From assembly GCF_001625575.1 (NCBI RefSeq), contig NZ_AUXV01000020.1, positions 62,001-126,000 of the forward strand: 64,000 nt of DNA. Direction: 5' to 3'. Both the position numbers and the translations under genes were made by a program. The DNA comes from Pseudoalteromonas luteoviolacea S2607. Its GTDB lineage: Bacteria > Pseudomonadota > Gammaproteobacteria > Enterobacterales > Alteromonadaceae. Positions 1 to 8,269 of the stretch are shown piece after piece. The notes below the pieces were generated by a model. The model worked only from the letters and a program-made list of their open reading frames with translations, did not search any database and was not told the origin of the DNA. The first letter of the stretch is position 1. Each line of letters begins with the position of its first letter.

Positions 1-4
1 GAAA

Positions 5-754
5 ATGCCTTTATCGGGTAAAGTTGCTTTGGTAACAGGTGCAGCGCGTAACATGGGCCAAGCATTCGCATGTAACCTTGCTGAGCAGGGGTGCGATATC
101 ATTGTTCATTACCACAGTGAAGCCTCTTTAACTGATGCTGAAAAAACAGCACACATGGTGAAAGATTTAGGTAGAAAGGCGTTGGTCGTACAAGGAGATA
201 TTAGTAGTGCATCCGCTGCTGAAAACCTCTTTATACAGGGCATAGAAGCTTTTGGAAAAGTGGACATAGTCGTTAACAATGCTGGGGCGGTGCTAAAGAA
301 AGCGTTTGTTGATTATACAGAGCAGGAGTTTGATGCCTTATTTAACATAAACTGCAAAGGTGCATTTTTTATCATGCAAAATGCAGCAAAAAGACTAGAG
401 GACAATGGCAGGGTAATTAATATTGGTACTTCTTTGCTTGGTGCATTTACAGGCAACTATGCTTTGTATGCGGGCTCAAAAGCTCCACTGGAGCAATTTA
501 CTCGAGCACTAGCCAAAGAGGTTGGTGCAAGAGGGATCACGGTCAATACAATATGTCCAGGTCCTATTGATACCGCATTTTTCCATGCGCAAGAAGATCC
601 GCAGTCAGTACAGTATTTAAGTGCGGCCAGTGTCTCAAATAGGCTTGGTAAAGTAGAAGACATCGTGCCAATGGTAAGTTTTCTGGCATCTGAACAAGCG
701 CAATGGACAACTGGACAAACGCTATTTGTCAATGGCGGTTTCGTAACAAGATAA
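5..754 (+). CDS. SDR family NAD(P)-dependent oxidoreductase
   Basis: This is a 249-residue classical short-chain dehydrogenase/reductase. The N-terminal cofactor motif TGAARNMG lies at residues 11-18. An NNAG motif follows near residue 91. The catalytic set is Ser143, Tyr155 and Lys159 (YAGSK). The C-terminus ends in the usual W-x-TGQ-x-L-x-V-NGG segment. The family carries out NAD(P)-linked carbonyl/hydroxyl redox chemistry in the cytosol, many members acting as 3-oxoacyl-ACP reductases or polyol dehydrogenases. The substrate cannot be told from sequence. The ATG at position 5 gives a full-length protein, but the Shine-Dalgarno region lies outside the window. The gene runs into a strong hairpin shared with the convergent acetyltransferase gene. 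Confidence 0.93.
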   Translation: MPLSGKVALVTGAARNMGQAFACNLAEQGCDIIVHYHSEASLTDAEKTAHMVKDLGRKALVVQGDISSASAAENLFIQGIEAFGKVDIVVNNAGAVLKKAFVDYTEQEFDALFNINCKGAFFIMQNAAKRLEDNGRVINIGTSLLGAFTGNYALYAGSKAPLEQFTRALAKEVGARGITVNTICPGPIDTAFFHAQEDPQSVQYLSAASVSNRLGKVEDIVPMVSFLASEQAQWTTGQTLFVNGGFVTR

Positions 755-768
755 AAACTCAAATCAAT

Positions 769-799
769 GCGTACAGGCTAGGCAGTCTAGCCTGTACGC
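769..799. terminator. Hairpin between convergent genes (probable bidirectional terminator)
   Basis: There is a perfect 13-bp stem, GCGTACAGGCTAG paired with CTAGCCTGTACGC, around a 5-nt loop, between two convergent stop codons. No long T run follows, so intrinsic termination is inferred from position and stem strength. Confidence 0.6.
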
Positions 800-809
800 A
801 AACCTAAAC

Positions 810-1262
810 TTACAAAATAAGGTAGAGCTTTAACCTGTCTCTATGCAGTATGCCTTGTTCATATAATGGCATACTGTAATACCTCGCAAAATAATCTACC
901 TCAACACGCTCGACTCGAAATCCCAATCGCTGATAATAAGTTAACTGATAACCAAAAGTACCCGTGCCAAGCTCTACTCTTTGAAATTTCAAATCTCTCA
1001 ACTGAGCTAACACAAAAGACAATAATTGCGTACCAATGCCTCGCCTTTGCATAGACGGACAAACAGAGATATTACAAATTTCACAACTCGAGCTGGAAAG
1101 GGGCTTTACAATACAAGCCGCAGCAATCTTATTATTTTTCTTTGCCACAAATTGTAATGAATCATCAATATATGACGCAATTTGCACTTCGCACGGGTCT
1201 GCTTCAAGTAGCAGATCAAGTGGTATTTTTTCTTGAGTTCGTTCACAAATGATATCTTGCAT
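810..1262 (-). CDS. GNAT family N-acetyltransferase
   Basis: This is a 150-residue GNAT-fold acetyltransferase. The acetyl-CoA pyrophosphate loop reads CPSMQRRGIGTQLL, matching the V-x-P-x-x-R/Q-x-x-G-x-G/A motif. It is followed by the typical YYQRLGF segment of GNAT helix 4. The start was placed at the ATG ending at 1262 because GGAGG lies a few bases upstream; an in-frame upstream ATG at 1304 has no such site. The family transfers acetyl groups from acetyl-CoA to amines. The acceptor is unknown. The gene is single and convergent with the SDR gene. Confidence 0.9.
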   Translation of the reverse strand: MQDIICERTQEKIPLDLLLEADPCEVQIASYIDDSLQFVAKKNNKIAAACIVKPLSSSSCEICNISVCPSMQRRGIGTQLLSFVLAQLRDLKFQRVELGTGTFGYQLTYYQRLGFRVERVEVDYFARYYSMPLYEQGILHRDRLKLYLIL

Positions 1263-1446
1263 GATCCCTCCATTTAGATTTTGTAAGTAACGCTTGCTCA
1301 ACAAAAGGCTGTGGTCAACATGATAAAATTTCTATAATAAGCCCGCGTAAAATTTTATTTGCATACAAAAAGGTTATTTGTCATTTTTAAGCCTTAACGT
1401 ATAAATGTATTCTTTTTTTAGCTCTATCATCAAGGAAAGGTTGAGT

Positions 1447-1878
1447 ATGAAAATAACGCTAAAGGCCGCCAAAGAAGAAGACAAGCCCTACTTGTTGACT
1501 CTGCGTAAACAAACAATGACAGAACACCTCGAACGCCAAGGCATATTCTTGAGCCATGAAGCGCACCTAAATCGTTTGGAAGACCATTATAAGTGTTCAC
1601 ACTTGATATTTATCGACGACGTCAAAGTCGGCACATTAAAATACCTCTCGACGCAAGAATCACTCGAGATTATGCAATTGCAAGTTGCGCCTCAATATCA
1701 AAACAAAGGGCTGGGACGGGCCGTTGTCCAATATATTGTCGCTGAACATGCAAATCTACCAACTTACTTAACAGTATTGAAAGAAAACCCCGCACTTTAC
1801 CTTTATCAAAAATTAGGCTTTGTCATTACTTCTGAAGACGAGTACGAGTATCACATGCTATTGCCAGCTGAGTCTTGA
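1447..1878 (+). CDS. GNAT family N-acetyltransferase
   Basis: This is a 143-residue GNAT protein. The acetyl-CoA loop is VAPQYQNKGLGRAVVQYI, followed by a LYQKLGF segment near the C-terminus. The chosen ATG is preceded by AAGGAAAGG; an upstream in-frame ATG at 1405 would add 14 residues and lacks a convincing ribosome-binding site. The acceptor substrate is not predictable. It is transcribed away from the preceding acetyltransferase gene and ends just before a 17-bp palindrome of a family that recurs through the window. Confidence 0.9.
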   Translation: MKITLKAAKEEDKPYLLTLRKQTMTEHLERQGIFLSHEAHLNRLEDHYKCSHLIFIDDVKVGTLKYLSTQESLEIMQLQVAPQYQNKGLGRAVVQYIVAEHANLPTYLTVLKENPALYLYQKLGFVITSEDEYEYHMLLPAES

Positions 1879-1894
1879 TAGGGTCGATATCCTT

Positions 1895-1911
1895 TGTAAA
1901 GCCCCTTTACA
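1895..1911. repeat. 17-bp TGTAAAG palindrome, copy 1
   Basis: TGTAAAG-CCC-CTTTACA is a perfect 7-bp inverted repeat, 17 nt after the stop of one gene and 5 nt from the stop of its convergent neighbour. It is the best copy of a family found seven times here at gene 3' ends. Confidence 0.7.
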
Positions 1912-1915
1912 GTTC

Positions 1916-2452
1916 TCAAAGGTGTATTTTGTAATGTGATTGAACTAGCTGGTTAAGCAGAACTTGCGAAGAAACCAATTCTATCTTGTGGGTGATTTTA
2001 GTGTCGGGTAGCCACCTAATGCCACTTCCAAGAATCACGGGGACAGTGGTTACTATTAGTTCATCGACCAAGGCTGCACGAATAAAGTTTTGTACTAATT
2101 TACCGCCATCTATATACAGACGATGATGCCCTAATTTACTCAGCTGACCAATCAGCTCGTGTTCTCCAGCCCTTATTAAATAAGCTTTTCCCTGAACTTG
2201 GGGCGGTAATTTTGCCAAACTATGACTGACTACATATACAGGTTTATCATAGGGCCACTGACCAAAGCCAATAACTTGCTCGAATGTGTTTCGCCCCATA
2301 ACTAGCGCGTCTATATCAGCCATAAATTCGGCAAACCCCAAATCGCTATGCTGAGGGTTATCTATCTCAGATAACCAGTCAATACCACCATCTTGATCTG
2401 CGATATAGCCATCTAAACTTTGGGCTAAATATACTGTGTTTTTTGTTCTCAT
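1916..2452 (-). CDS. Dihydrofolate reductase family protein (RibD C-terminal-like)
   Basis: This protein of about 178 residues has the fold of the RibD C-terminal/bacterial DHFR-like family. Visible hallmarks are the N-terminal LAQSLDGYIADQDG segment, the VMGRNTFEQV motif, and the C-terminal stretch with HRLYIDGGKLVQNF followed by a short VPVILGSGI motif. Members bind NADPH; the physiological substrate of stand-alone members is usually unknown. The start is uncertain: an ATG ending at 2452 has AAGGA very close by, and an in-frame GTG ending at 2464 is an alternative. The gene converges on the acetyltransferase at 1447. Confidence 0.88.
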   Translation of the reverse strand: MRTKNTVYLAQSLDGYIADQDGGIDWLSEIDNPQHSDLGFAEFMADIDALVMGRNTFEQVIGFGQWPYDKPVYVVSHSLAKLPPQVQGKAYLIRAGEHELIGQLSKLGHHRLYIDGGKLVQNFIRAALVDELIVTTVPVILGSGIRWLPDTKITHKIELVSSQVLLNQLVQSHYKIHL

Positions 2453-2544
2453 ATTCCTTTTCACTCAACGAAGCTCGTACACAGCATATCGGCCGCTCTA
2501 TTGATTTAATTAGAAAAAAGTTTAATACGATTAACCATCAACAA

Positions 2545-3120
2545 TTAAATTTCACTCCAGCGATAGTCCATCTGGTGCGCGGTTTTCTTCGCAACTTCGA
2601 ACCCAAATCGTTTTTTAACCATATCCAAGCTCATATCAATCCCTGATGCGACACCTGCAGAGCTAGTAAAATTTTGATCTGTGACAAAACGTTTGTCATT
2701 GATGACATGAAGATGGCGATGCTGCTCACTTAACTCATCGATACGTTGCCAGTGCGTAGTAACCGTTTTACCTTCGATCAACCCAGCTTTAGCAAACAAA
2801 AATACACCGCTGCATATTGACGCACAATGTCGTGTATGTGTGGCAGTTTCAGCAAGCCAATCAAGTACGGCCTGATTATTAATCACGCGATCTAATTTAC
2901 CACCAGCAACAATCAATAAATCAAAACGGGGGTGGCCATGTATACAAAAATGGGGGTTTATCGAGACATCGCCTCGTGTCCTAATTGGCGCCTGACTTGG
3001 TGCAATTAGACTGACATTAATCGGCCTGTTGGCGATACGAGAAGCGGTTGTAAATACCTCTAGCGGACCACAAAAATCCAAGGCTTCTACACCGTTATAA
3101 ATAAAGATACCAATTTCCAT
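2545..3120 (-). CDS. DJ-1/PfpI family protein (GATase1-like)
   Basis: This is a 191-residue single-domain DJ-1/PfpI protein. It opens with the family pattern MEIGIFIYNGVEALDFCGP. It has the nucleophile elbow ASICSGVFLFAKAGL with the reactive Cys, a THW motif after it, and a conserved TSSAGVASGID segment. It lacks the C-terminal AraC helix-turn-helix found in the related GlxA-type gene at 16203, so it is likely an enzyme or stress protein such as an isonitrile hydratase-like or glyoxalase-type member. The exact activity is not assignable. A 20-bp dispersed motif is embedded in its coding sequence at 2662-2681. Confidence 0.9.
   Translation of the reverse strand: MEIGIFIYNGVEALDFCGPLEVFTTASRIANRPINVSLIAPSQAPIRTRGDVSINPHFCIHGHPRFDLLIVAGGKLDRVINNQAVLDWLAETATHTRHCASICSGVFLFAKAGLIEGKTVTTHWQRIDELSEQHRHLHVINDKRFVTDQNFTSSAGVASGIDMSLDMVKKRFGFEVAKKTAHQMDYRWSEI
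2662..2681 (+). repeat. Solitary copy of the GATC-containing dispersed motif
   Basis: GCTAGTAAAATTTTGATCTG lies inside the DJ-1/PfpI gene, antisense to its coding strand, where it encodes Asp-Gln-Asn-Phe-Thr-Ser. It differs from the copy at 31094 at one of 20 positions and matches the array units at 24969-25571. Confidence 0.6.
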
Positions 3121-3475
3121 GATGTCATCACGGGATCAGAGTATGTGTTAGTTAAAGTGGCTCAATTTTAACCAACAATCAAGGGAAACTTTTATGAAAA
3201 AGTCGAGACTCCAAAAAGCCCACTAAAAAATTTTAGATTTCACTAAAATTTCGATGAATTATTCATAATAAGCGACCAATGAATAGTAAATTAGTCTTGT
3301 TACAATTAGCAAAACTTTTCCCACGTATCTGTTTGGCTCTGATGCGCGATTACAGTAGTATGTCCCAAATATCGCAAGCCTGAAGACCCATCAACATAGG
3401 TTACAGGCACCATTTTTGGTCAACATTGCAATTTTATTACTCACAATTAAGAAATCAGAGCATACTGAGAACACT
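3121..3475. other. Intergenic region upstream of the M3 peptidase gene
   Basis: This is a divergent intergenic region of 355 bases between the DJ-1 gene and the peptidase gene. It is AT-rich in its first half. It should hold promoters for both genes, but I could not single out a convincing -35/-10 pair, a palindrome or a structured RNA. Confidence 0.4.
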
Positions 3476-5638
3476 ATGAAATTAAAAATGTCATTTTTAA
3501 GTGCGGCGGTCTGTTTAGCACTTGCAGGGTGCGGAACCACTTCCAGCTCACCTGAATCAGTTACGGTAGAAAAAGTTCAAAAACAATACACTAACCCGCT
3601 TTTAAACGAATTCACAGGCCCGTACCAAGGTGTACCTCAATTTGGCCAAATGAAGTTAGAAGACTTAGTGCCAGCAGCTGAAACGGCTTTAAAAGAGCAT
3701 CTTGGCGAGCTTGACGCCATTGTTAATACCCCAGAAGCCCCAACATTTGAAAATACCATTGTGGCGCTCGAACGCTCTGGAAGTGCAACCGAAAGACTAT
3801 ATGCATACTTTGTAACCTATATCACAAACTTATCCTCAGCAGAAGTACGTGAAAAACAAGCTGAAGTTATGGCTAAGTTTTCTGAGTTTGAGTCAAAAAG
3901 AAACCAAAATAAAGCGCTATTTAAACGCGTTAAAGCGGTATATGAAAGTCCAGAATATAAAACGCTATCACCAGAACAACAGCGTGTAACTTGGACACAG
4001 TACAATAGCTTTGCGCGAAATGGGGCTACGTTAGAAGGAAAAGCTGCTGCCCGCTATGCAGAAATTAACCTTGCATTGTCAGATCTGTATACCAAGTTTG
4101 GTAATAACGTTCTTGCAGACGAAGAGGGCTATACGACTTTCCTAACTAAAGATCAGCTTTCAGGCCTGCCTCAAGCATTTATTGACTCAGCAGCAAGTGC
4201 AGCTGAGAAAAAAGGTCAACCAGGCAAATACGCAATTACAAACACACGCTCGTCTATGGATCCGTTTTTAACCTATTCAACGGAGCGAGCGTTGCGTAAG
4301 CAAGTGTGGCAAAACTACTACAGCCGAGGCAACAATGCTGGCGAACATAACAACAAAGCCGTCATTTCGGAAATTTTGAAATTGCGTCGTGAACGCGTAG
4401 AGCTACTTGGTTACGAAGACTATGCTCATTGGCGTCTTGAAGATCGCATGGCCAAAACACCGGCAAACGCTATTGCTTTAATGGACAAGGTTTGGCCAGC
4501 AGCGATTGCACGCGTAAAAGAAGAAGTCGCTGACATGCAAGCAATTGCAAACAAAGAAGGGGCAAACATCACAATAGAGCCGTGGGATTACCGCTTCTAT
4601 GCTGAAAAAGTTCGTAAAGCAAAATACGACTTAGATTCAAATGAAATCAAGCAATACTTACAGCTAGACAAACTGACTGATGCCATGTTCTATGTCGCAG
4701 ATCGCCTGTTTAACTATGAATTCTCACCAATCACAGATGGATCGGTTCCTGTTTACCATGAAGATGTAAAAGTGTGGGAAGTCAAAGACAAAACGACTGG
4801 TCAACATATCGGCCTGTGGTACCTTGACCCATTTGCACGTAAAGGCAAACGCTCTGGTGCATGGGCTGTTTCTTTTAGAAGTCACACATCTTTTGATGGT
4901 AAAACAAATGTTTTGAGCACCAACAACTCAAACTTTGTAAAAGCACCTGAAGGGCAGGCAACACTGGTATCTTGGAGTGATGCAGAAACCTACTTCCACG
5001 AATTTGGTCACTCACTTCACGCGCTATCTTCTAATGTTAAATATCCAAGCTCTAACTCTGGTGTACGTGACTATACCGAGTTCCAATCACAGCTATTAGA
5101 GCGTTGGTTGTCAACAGATGAAGTCATTAACCGCTTCTTGTTGCACCATGAAACTGGCAAACCAATGCCAAAAGCATTGGTGAAGAAAATAAAGCAATCA
5201 GCTACTTTTAACCAAGGCTTTGCTACAACTGAGTATCTCGCTTCTGCCATCATGGATATGAAGTTCCATACGACAGATCCTGACAAAATTGGGGACCCAG
5301 TTGCATTTGAAAAAGCACAGTTAGAAGCCATCGGTATGCCTAGTGAAGTGGTAATGCGCCATCGAACAACGCAATTTGGTCACGTCTTCTCTGGTGAAGG
5401 TTATGCTACAGCCTATTATGGTTACCTGTGGGCTGAGGTACTGACGTCAGATGCTGCAGAAGCGTTTGCCAATGCACCTGGTGGTTTCTACGATAAAGAG
5501 GTGGCTAAGCGCCTTGTGGATTATCTATTTGCAGTAAGAAACGCGATGGACCCAGCTGAAGCGTATCGTAAATTCCGTGGCCGTGATGCCGACGTTAGCG
5601 CATTAATGCGCGACCGTGGCTTCCCAGAAACCATGTAA
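3476..5638 (+). CDS. M3 family metallopeptidase (Dcp/oligopeptidase A-like), lipoprotein
   Basis: This is a zinc oligopeptidase of about 720 residues. The zinc site is FHEFGHSLH, with His508, Glu509 and His512, and the third ligand is probably Glu535 in YTEFQSQ. The family cleaves short peptides. Unlike cytosolic Dcp or OpdA, this one starts with a lipoprotein signal peptide (lipobox LAGC near residue 19), so it is predicted to be membrane-anchored in the envelope and to trim peptides there. The ATG at 3476 was preferred because it begins exactly at the signal peptide; an in-frame start at 3416 would put 20 residues in front of it. A strong terminator follows. Confidence 0.95.
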   Translation: MKLKMSFLSAAVCLALAGCGTTSSSPESVTVEKVQKQYTNPLLNEFTGPYQGVPQFGQMKLEDLVPAAETALKEHLGELDAIVNTPEAPTFENTIVALERSGSATERLYAYFVTYITNLSSAEVREKQAEVMAKFSEFESKRNQNKALFKRVKAVYESPEYKTLSPEQQRVTWTQYNSFARNGATLEGKAAARYAEINLALSDLYTKFGNNVLADEEGYTTFLTKDQLSGLPQAFIDSAASAAEKKGQPGKYAITNTRSSMDPFLTYSTERALRKQVWQNYYSRGNNAGEHNNKAVISEILKLRRERVELLGYEDYAHWRLEDRMAKTPANAIALMDKVWPAAIARVKEEVADMQAIANKEGANITIEPWDYRFYAEKVRKAKYDLDSNEIKQYLQLDKLTDAMFYVADRLFNYEFSPITDGSVPVYHEDVKVWEVKDKTTGQHIGLWYLDPFARKGKRSGAWAVSFRSHTSFDGKTNVLSTNNSNFVKAPEGQATLVSWSDAETYFHEFGHSLHALSSNVKYPSSNSGVRDYTEFQSQLLERWLSTDEVINRFLLHHETGKPMPKALVKKIKQSATFNQGFATTEYLASAIMDMKFHTTDPDKIGDPVAFEKAQLEAIGMPSEVVMRHRTTQFGHVFSGEGYATAYYGYLWAEVLTSDAAEAFANAPGGFYDKEVAKRLVDYLFAVRNAMDPAEAYRKFRGRDADVSALMRDRGFPETM

Positions 5639-5647
5639 TTTTGACAT

Positions 5648-5682
5648 TTAAAAGGCATGTTCTAGTAGAGCATGCCTTTTAA
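5648..5682. terminator. Bidirectional terminator hairpin
   Basis: There is a 16-bp stem starting TTAAAAGGCATG and closing CATGCCTTTTAA, with one G-U pair and a 3-nt loop, between two convergent genes. A-rich and T-rich flanks suit termination in both directions. Confidence 0.8.
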
Positions 5683-5693
5683 GCTCATTGTAT

Positions 5694-6083
5694 TTAAGTA
5701 CACTGTTGGCCGTTTGCATCTATAATTTTAATGCGCTGTAACTGCTTTACTAACGTTGCCATATTAAAAGGCTTGATAACAAAGCCATCCACCTTATGTA
5801 ATAAAATTTCTTGGACACGCTCTTTGGTGTTTTCACAAGTCACCATCAGTACTGGCACCCCAGCAAGCTGTGGGGTAGAACGCATTTTATCCAATAACGT
5901 CAGGCCATCGACAAATGGCATGTTTAAGTCCGAAATGACCAAGTTATATTTGCGCTTTCCTAGAAGGGTTAGGGCTTGTTTACCATCAGTCGCTTCATCT
6001 ATTTGACTAAACCCTAAGTTGCGCAACATATTAATCATCACATGACGCATCGTTGTTATATCATCGACCACCAGAATTCGCAT
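5694..6083 (-). CDS. CheY-like single-domain response regulator
   Basis: This is a 129-residue stand-alone receiver domain. The acidic pocket is Asp7/Asp8, the phosphoacceptor is Asp52 (ISDLNMP), and the switch residues are Thr82 and Lys104 (IKPF). The signature MPFVDGL after the phosphoacceptor and the VKQLQR tail are like chemotaxis CheY proteins, but no chemotaxis gene is adjacent. An AAGGA site precedes the ATG. It is presumably phosphorylated by an unlinked kinase and acts by protein contact, as it has no output domain. Confidence 0.92.
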   Translation of the reverse strand: MRILVVDDITTMRHVMINMLRNLGFSQIDEATDGKQALTLLGKRKYNLVISDLNMPFVDGLTLLDKMRSTPQLAGVPVLMVTCENTKERVQEILLHKVDGFVIKPFNMATLVKQLQRIKIIDANGQQCT

Positions 6084-6237
6084 TGCCTGTCCTTAATCAC
6101 TGCGTAAATCGAACTATACCTTTCAAAACTAGCTAAATATTGGTTTGTTGTCTATCCAAAAGCAAGGTACATTGGTCGCATAAGTATCGTGATTCTTCAA
6201 TTGACTCAGTGAGAAAAAAGATGACGGGGAGGCTGAG

Positions 6238-6483
6238 ATGAAATGTGAACATACCGACTACCTTGAATTAGCTTGCATCAAAGGTTTTGAATTGCGTGTC
6301 ACAACCCGAGAGGGTAAGGCTTTTACGGGGCATGCAAAAGACATTATATATGATAAACAGAAGTGCCAATGTTTAATCTTAGTCCATAACTCTGAGTCGC
6401 TTTGCATACCGCTAGAGGCAATCATAGAGCTTGAGGCACTTACCTCAAACACCTACTTTACAACATTACGCGTGAATGGCTGA
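6238..6483 (+). CDS. rof: Rho-binding antiterminator, Rof-like
   Basis: This is an 81-residue protein matching the Rof/YaeO family. It has the YLELAC motif near the N-terminus, a central strand segment with ITREG-like turns and short hydrophobic strands of the Sm-like fold, and an acidic stretch near IIELEAL. Rof inhibits transcription termination by binding Rho. A very good ribosome-binding site (GGGGAGG) precedes the ATG. The gene stands alone, divergent from the response regulator and convergent, with 1 base between stops, with the next acetyltransferase. The family assignment rests on motif recognition and length. Confidence 0.75.
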   Translation: MKCEHTDYLELACIKGFELRVTTREGKAFTGHAKDIIYDKQKCQCLILVHNSESLCIPLEAIIELEALTSNTYFTTLRVNG

Positions 6484-6484
6484 A

Positions 6485-6949
6485 TTAATCGGCCTGCAAA
6501 GATAACGACATAAAAACACTCAAAGGGTTGTCTCGGTATAAACCAAATCGTTCGCAGCGATCAAACCCCAAGGATTCATAAAGTTTAATAGACTCTTCCT
6601 GCTTAATACCCGTTTCTAGGCGAATTAACGGGATCTGCGCGTCACCGGCGTAGTGCAGTAATATTTGCATAATGCGCTTAGACAACCCTTTTCCTCGATA
6701 GTTGGGCTTTACATACAAACGTTTAATTTCGCCGTATAACTTCTTGTCAAACTGCTTTACGATAGCACCACAGGCGACTATTTCTTCTTCGTTCATCAGT
6801 CCAACAGCACGCACATTTGGTTGGTTCAACTCTTCGAGTGCCAAAGACTGGTCACTGGCAATGGGGTAAAGTGTGTTCATTAAGCGATCGATTTCAGAAA
6901 ATAAATCTATCACATTAGGATCATCAGGCTTTAGCTCGACTAGCTGCAT
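6485..6949 (-). CDS. GNAT family N-acetyltransferase
   Basis: This is a 154-residue GNAT protein. The acetyl-CoA binding loop is KRLYVKPNYRGKGLSKRIM, a close match to the consensus, followed by an LYESLGF segment. AGGGA is well spaced from the ATG. It belongs to the group often named PapI- or Ard-like acetyltransferases, but no acceptor can be inferred. A leader of about 170 bases lies between a possible TATACT promoter element and the start codon. Confidence 0.9.
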   Translation of the reverse strand: MQLVELKPDDPNVIDLFSEIDRLMNTLYPIASDQSLALEELNQPNVRAVGLMNEEEIVACGAIVKQFDKKLYGEIKRLYVKPNYRGKGLSKRIMQILLHYAGDAQIPLIRLETGIKQEESIKLYESLGFDRCERFGLYRDNPLSVFMSLSLQAD

Positions 6950-7232
6950 AGGGTCCCTTTTACATTGTTATTTGATAGCCAAGATGACACATCGCTTACC
7001 GCCTTCATTACTGGCTAATCATTGCAATCGCATTACGTTTACGTGAGACCAGCAATGGGCGGTTAGGTTCAATGCAGATAAGCGCCAAGGCGCTTCTTCA
7101 AGAAGTCTGGGTCATCTGAATGGGGGCAAGTATAACGGAAAATATTTAAAATGTTATTAAAATGCGATTTCTTACAGTTAATGGGTACAAAAACACCCAA
7201 AAGTTGATTAAGTGCTCAACCTAAACCTATTG
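6950..7232. other. Intergenic region with structured leader of the acetyltransferase gene
   Basis: On the minus strand a TATACT element near 7131 could be the -10 box for the acetyltransferase gene. Downstream of it are a 7-bp hairpin AAGCGCC-AA-GGCGCTT (7080-7095) and several short open frames. No known riboswitch or leader family was recognised. The hydrolase gene ends at 7233. Confidence 0.3.
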
Positions 7233-8033
7233 TTATCGCTGCTGATTTTCACCAAGTGAAACCATAGTGAAGGGGGTTACAAACTTTAATCCTGCACGCT
7301 TAAAGGCGCTCTGCTCTTGCTCGCTATGGTAGTGATAAACCCATATTTTTTCTAAAATGCTTGCTGGATACTCTCGCAACAAATCGTCTATGCCACTGTG
7401 GCTTGGGTTACCATTGACGGAACAATCATGGAAAATTGTTTCTGCGCCGGTTGCTGTATGCGTGAGTAACTCAGGAATAGGGCGCGTATCACCACTATAA
7501 AAAACAACCCCAGGAAGGTGCAGAGCATAGGCCGAATTTGGAGCATGATGACGCACAGGATACACCCATAACTTAACACCTTGATGCCAAAATGATTCTG
7601 AAATAGGGTGCAAAATAAATGTATTCCAAACATCCGCTTTGCTCTCAGATAACTGCGTATACCTTAACATGGCACATAACTGCTGAACCAATAACACGGG
7701 CACATATAATCGCACTTTTTTTCCCGACAATGCAGCTTTAAAAAATAACTGTTCTAGGCCGCCAATATGGTCATAGTGCAGATGTGTTATAAACACATGG
7801 CTAGGTAATTGGTTAGAAAAAGCACGTTTGTAACTGGTGATTGTGTCGTGACCACAATCAATAAGTAACCATGGCTCGGATTTTTTACACAGCACACAAG
7901 CTGAGTTACCTAGACTCTCTGAGCTCGCGTCGCCAACGCCCAAAAATAGTGCTGATGACGGTGCTATTGGGGGCTTAACTTTATCTTTCCAGCACTCATC
8001 TTTAGATTGAGTTACCGTGAGATCTCCCAACAT
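7233..8033 (-). CDS. MBL-fold metallo-hydrolase (RNase Z/ElaC-like fold)
   Basis: This is a metallo-beta-lactamase-fold protein of about 266 residues. The metal motif HLHYDHIGG is complete, with further candidate ligands in the PVRHH segment, the FYSGDTRP segment and a C-terminal VYHYHSEQ. This pattern is typical of the RNase Z-like branch of the fold, but the exosite of tRNase Z is not evident, so an RNA-processing role is not claimed. The start ending at 8033 follows an AGGAGA site; the frame stays open to 8159 without a better start. The gene is divergent from the DUF4097 lipoprotein gene. Confidence 0.85.
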   Translation of the reverse strand: MLGDLTVTQSKDECWKDKVKPPIAPSSALFLGVGDASSESLGNSACVLCKKSEPWLLIDCGHDTITSYKRAFSNQLPSHVFITHLHYDHIGGLEQLFFKAALSGKKVRLYVPVLLVQQLCAMLRYTQLSESKADVWNTFILHPISESFWHQGVKLWVYPVRHHAPNSAYALHLPGVVFYSGDTRPIPELLTHTATGAETIFHDCSVNGNPSHSGIDDLLREYPASILEKIWVYHYHSEQEQSAFKRAGLKFVTPFTMVSLGENQQR

Positions 8034-8269
8034 GTAGGTGTCTCCTGCCAATGTCCTCAGGGTGAAACTACTATAATGAATTGACAATGGTGTGACACAT
8101 TTTGACGATTTTGTTTGCAAAACACTTATAATTTGGTGAATAAGACCAATTAAGCTCATTGTCGAAATACTAAAAACCCCACATTATCAATAGCTTATTG
8201 ATTTTTTTCACTTGGCATTGCAATTGCTGACTACATAGCCATAAAAACTCAAATAACCAAAGGGAAGAA

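Noticed and set aside
7080..7140. Known riboswitch or ribosomal leader upstream of the acetyltransferase gene
   Set aside because: A hairpin and short frames are present but match no leader family I can recall.
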